15,029 nucleotides of DNA, from positions 1 to 15,029 of the forward strand of contig CAJKEF010000008.1 in assembly GCA_905198825.1 (NCBI GenBank), read 5' to 3'. A program made the position numbers and the translations under genes. This DNA comes from an uncultured Collinsella sp. Its GTDB lineage: Bacteria; Actinomycetota; Coriobacteriia; Coriobacteriales; Coriobacteriaceae. Under the pieces are notes generated by a model, which was not told where the DNA came from, made no database searches, and was given only the letters and a program-made list of their open reading frames with translations. Positions 14,479-15,029 of this stretch are shown here, piece after piece (position 1 is the stretch's first letter; every line of letters begins with the position of its first letter).

Positions 14479-15013
14479 TACTCCCCATTGCATGCCAAGG
14501 CATTTCCGGCGCACCTGGGGAGTAAATGACGCGGTGGCTTACACGGCGGCACGCGGCAGTACGCCGCGGCATTTCCCCTGGTTACTCCCGTTTTCATTGA
14601 GGCGGCGAGATTCTTTACTCCCCATTAACCACCTGGGAAAACGCTGTGAGAAGACCGCCGAAAAGCCTATTGAGTTCGATTTGAGTTTCACAGGCCCCGA
14701 AACGGCCCCGTTTGGCTCTCGGAGACAAAAATCGCGCGTCTACTCACTTGGGATGAATCCTTACTCCCGTTCCTCCGAATGCCGCACCGTGCCTTGCCGT
14801 CTTGAAACACGGGGGAGTAAATTGCGAAATCGCAGGTGAAAGGGAGTAAAACGACAAAGAAAAAGCCTCCGTCCCAACGCGGGAACGGAGGCTCGGTTAT
14901 CGTATTTACTCACCGCCGTCGCTGGCGGCTTTGCCATGACTCTCGTACGAAACGAAACTCAGCGGCACAGTGCGGCACTCAAAATGCAGGTCAGAACCCT
15001 ATCAGCTACTCCC
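14479..15013. repeat. Cluster of GGGAGTA heptamers reaching into guaA
   Basis: The heptamer GGGAGTA occurs exactly eight times. On the plus strand it lies at 14518-14524, 14813-14819 and 14842-14848. On the minus strand it lies at 14479-14485, 14583-14589, 14616-14622, 14762-14768 and 15007-15013. Two one-base variants (GTGAGTA, minus strand) are at 14741-14747 and 14907-14913. Most copies are followed by A or AA. The last copy is formed by the final codons and stop of guaA. The first two exact copies face each other with about 32 bases between. Candidate roles are integrase arm/core sites or remnants of earlier attachment sites. Confidence 0.7.
14865..14892 (-). terminator. Intrinsic terminator of guaA
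   Basis: An eleven-pair stem (GCCTCCGT + CCC against GGG + ACGGAGGC, one bulged A) closes a five-base loop AACGC. On the minus strand it is followed by TTTTTC TTT (complement of 14864-14856), a good U-tract. It lies about 110 bases after the guaA stop on the same strand and reads correctly only in that direction. Confidence 0.85.
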
Positions 15014-15029
15014 ACTCGATCGTCGCGGG
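15006..15029 (-). CDS. guaA: GMP synthase, last seven residues (partial)
   Basis: The minus strand reads Pro-Ala-Thr-Ile-Glu-Trp-Glu then TAG. The ending PATIEWE is the highly conserved C-terminus of glutamine-hydrolysing GMP synthase, which converts XMP to GMP in purine synthesis. Only eight codons including the stop are in the window; the rest lies to the right. The 3' end of guaA is a known integration site for islands carrying tyrosine recombinases, and here an integrase module lies immediately downstream. Because so few codons are seen, the call rests on the distinctive ending, supported by the downstream terminator on the same strand. Confidence 0.85.
   Translation of the reverse strand, partial: PATIEWE

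Larger units (their letters stand above)
14390..15005. other. Gene-free region between the repressor and guaA
   Basis: This 616-base stretch holds no gene that I can support; open frames are short and lack ribosome sites. It contains a GC-rich hairpin, a cluster of GGGAGTA heptamers in both orientations and the guaA terminator. It is the expected position for an island attachment end, and repeats of this density suit integrase arm sites better than coding DNA. Confidence 0.6.

Noticed and set aside
1..15029. CRISPR array or tRNA gene as the integration site
   Set aside because: I saw no regularly spaced repeat-spacer pattern and no tRNA-like cloverleaf. The only target-like sequence beside the integrase is the guaA end.

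Overview
The window is GC-rich (about 60-70 % in most coding stretches), with strong GGAGG-type ribosome sites. It ends in the last eight codons of guaA (GMP synthase, minus strand, reading P-A-T-I-E-W-E-stop). Base composition, codon style and gene types suggest a high-GC Gram-positive, most likely one of the Coriobacteriia (Eggerthella/Collinsella-like). That assignment is inference, because no rRNA or housekeeping gene is present in full. The window looks like the guaA-proximal end of an integrated genomic island.

Layout from left to right. Positions 1-368 have no recognisable gene. Positions 369-644 encode a small unknown helical protein. Positions 741-812 hold a promoter-like region with a dyad over the expected transcription start. 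Positions 813-12122 form one plus-strand run of seven genes: a ribbon-helix-helix (RHH) protein, a SNF2-family helicase, a DUF4391 protein, a type III-like DNA adenine methyltransferase (Mod), a type III-like restriction subunit (Res), an unrecognised 377-residue protein with a possible PD...E nuclease-like motif, and a DUF4268 protein with a D...ENQ nuclease-like N-terminus. The first six genes overlap, abut or lie within 9 bases of each other. Positions 12126-13835 form a minus-strand recombination module: an excisionase-like HTH protein, a tyrosine integrase and an RHH/mobilisation-like protein. Positions 13851-13975 are a divergent control region with three 14-bp GTAC-type operators. Positions 13976-14389 encode an XRE-type repressor. 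Positions 14390-15005 hold no gene but contain a dense cluster of GGGAGTA heptamers, the guaA terminator, and then the guaA 3' end.

How the genes may work together. Mod and Res resemble a complete type III restriction-modification pair: Mod has motifs DPPY and FFSGS, and Res has helicase motifs plus a C-terminal PD...ETK nuclease. The pair is built into a larger operon with a second, SNF2-type helicase and a DUF4391 coiled-coil protein, so the unit is more than a standard R-M system. The two downstream genes look like optional accessory or effector genes. The leading RHH protein is a plausible autoregulator. The XRE repressor, excisionase-like protein and integrase probably control island excision and integration at guaA. 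The other island end is not visible in this window.

The most noteworthy points are: the composite helicase/DUF4391/Mod/Res operon with two accessory nuclease-like genes; a low-GC middle of mod that suggests exchange of the target-recognition domain; the three regularly spaced operators between int and the repressor; and the GGGAGTA cluster that includes the end of guaA.
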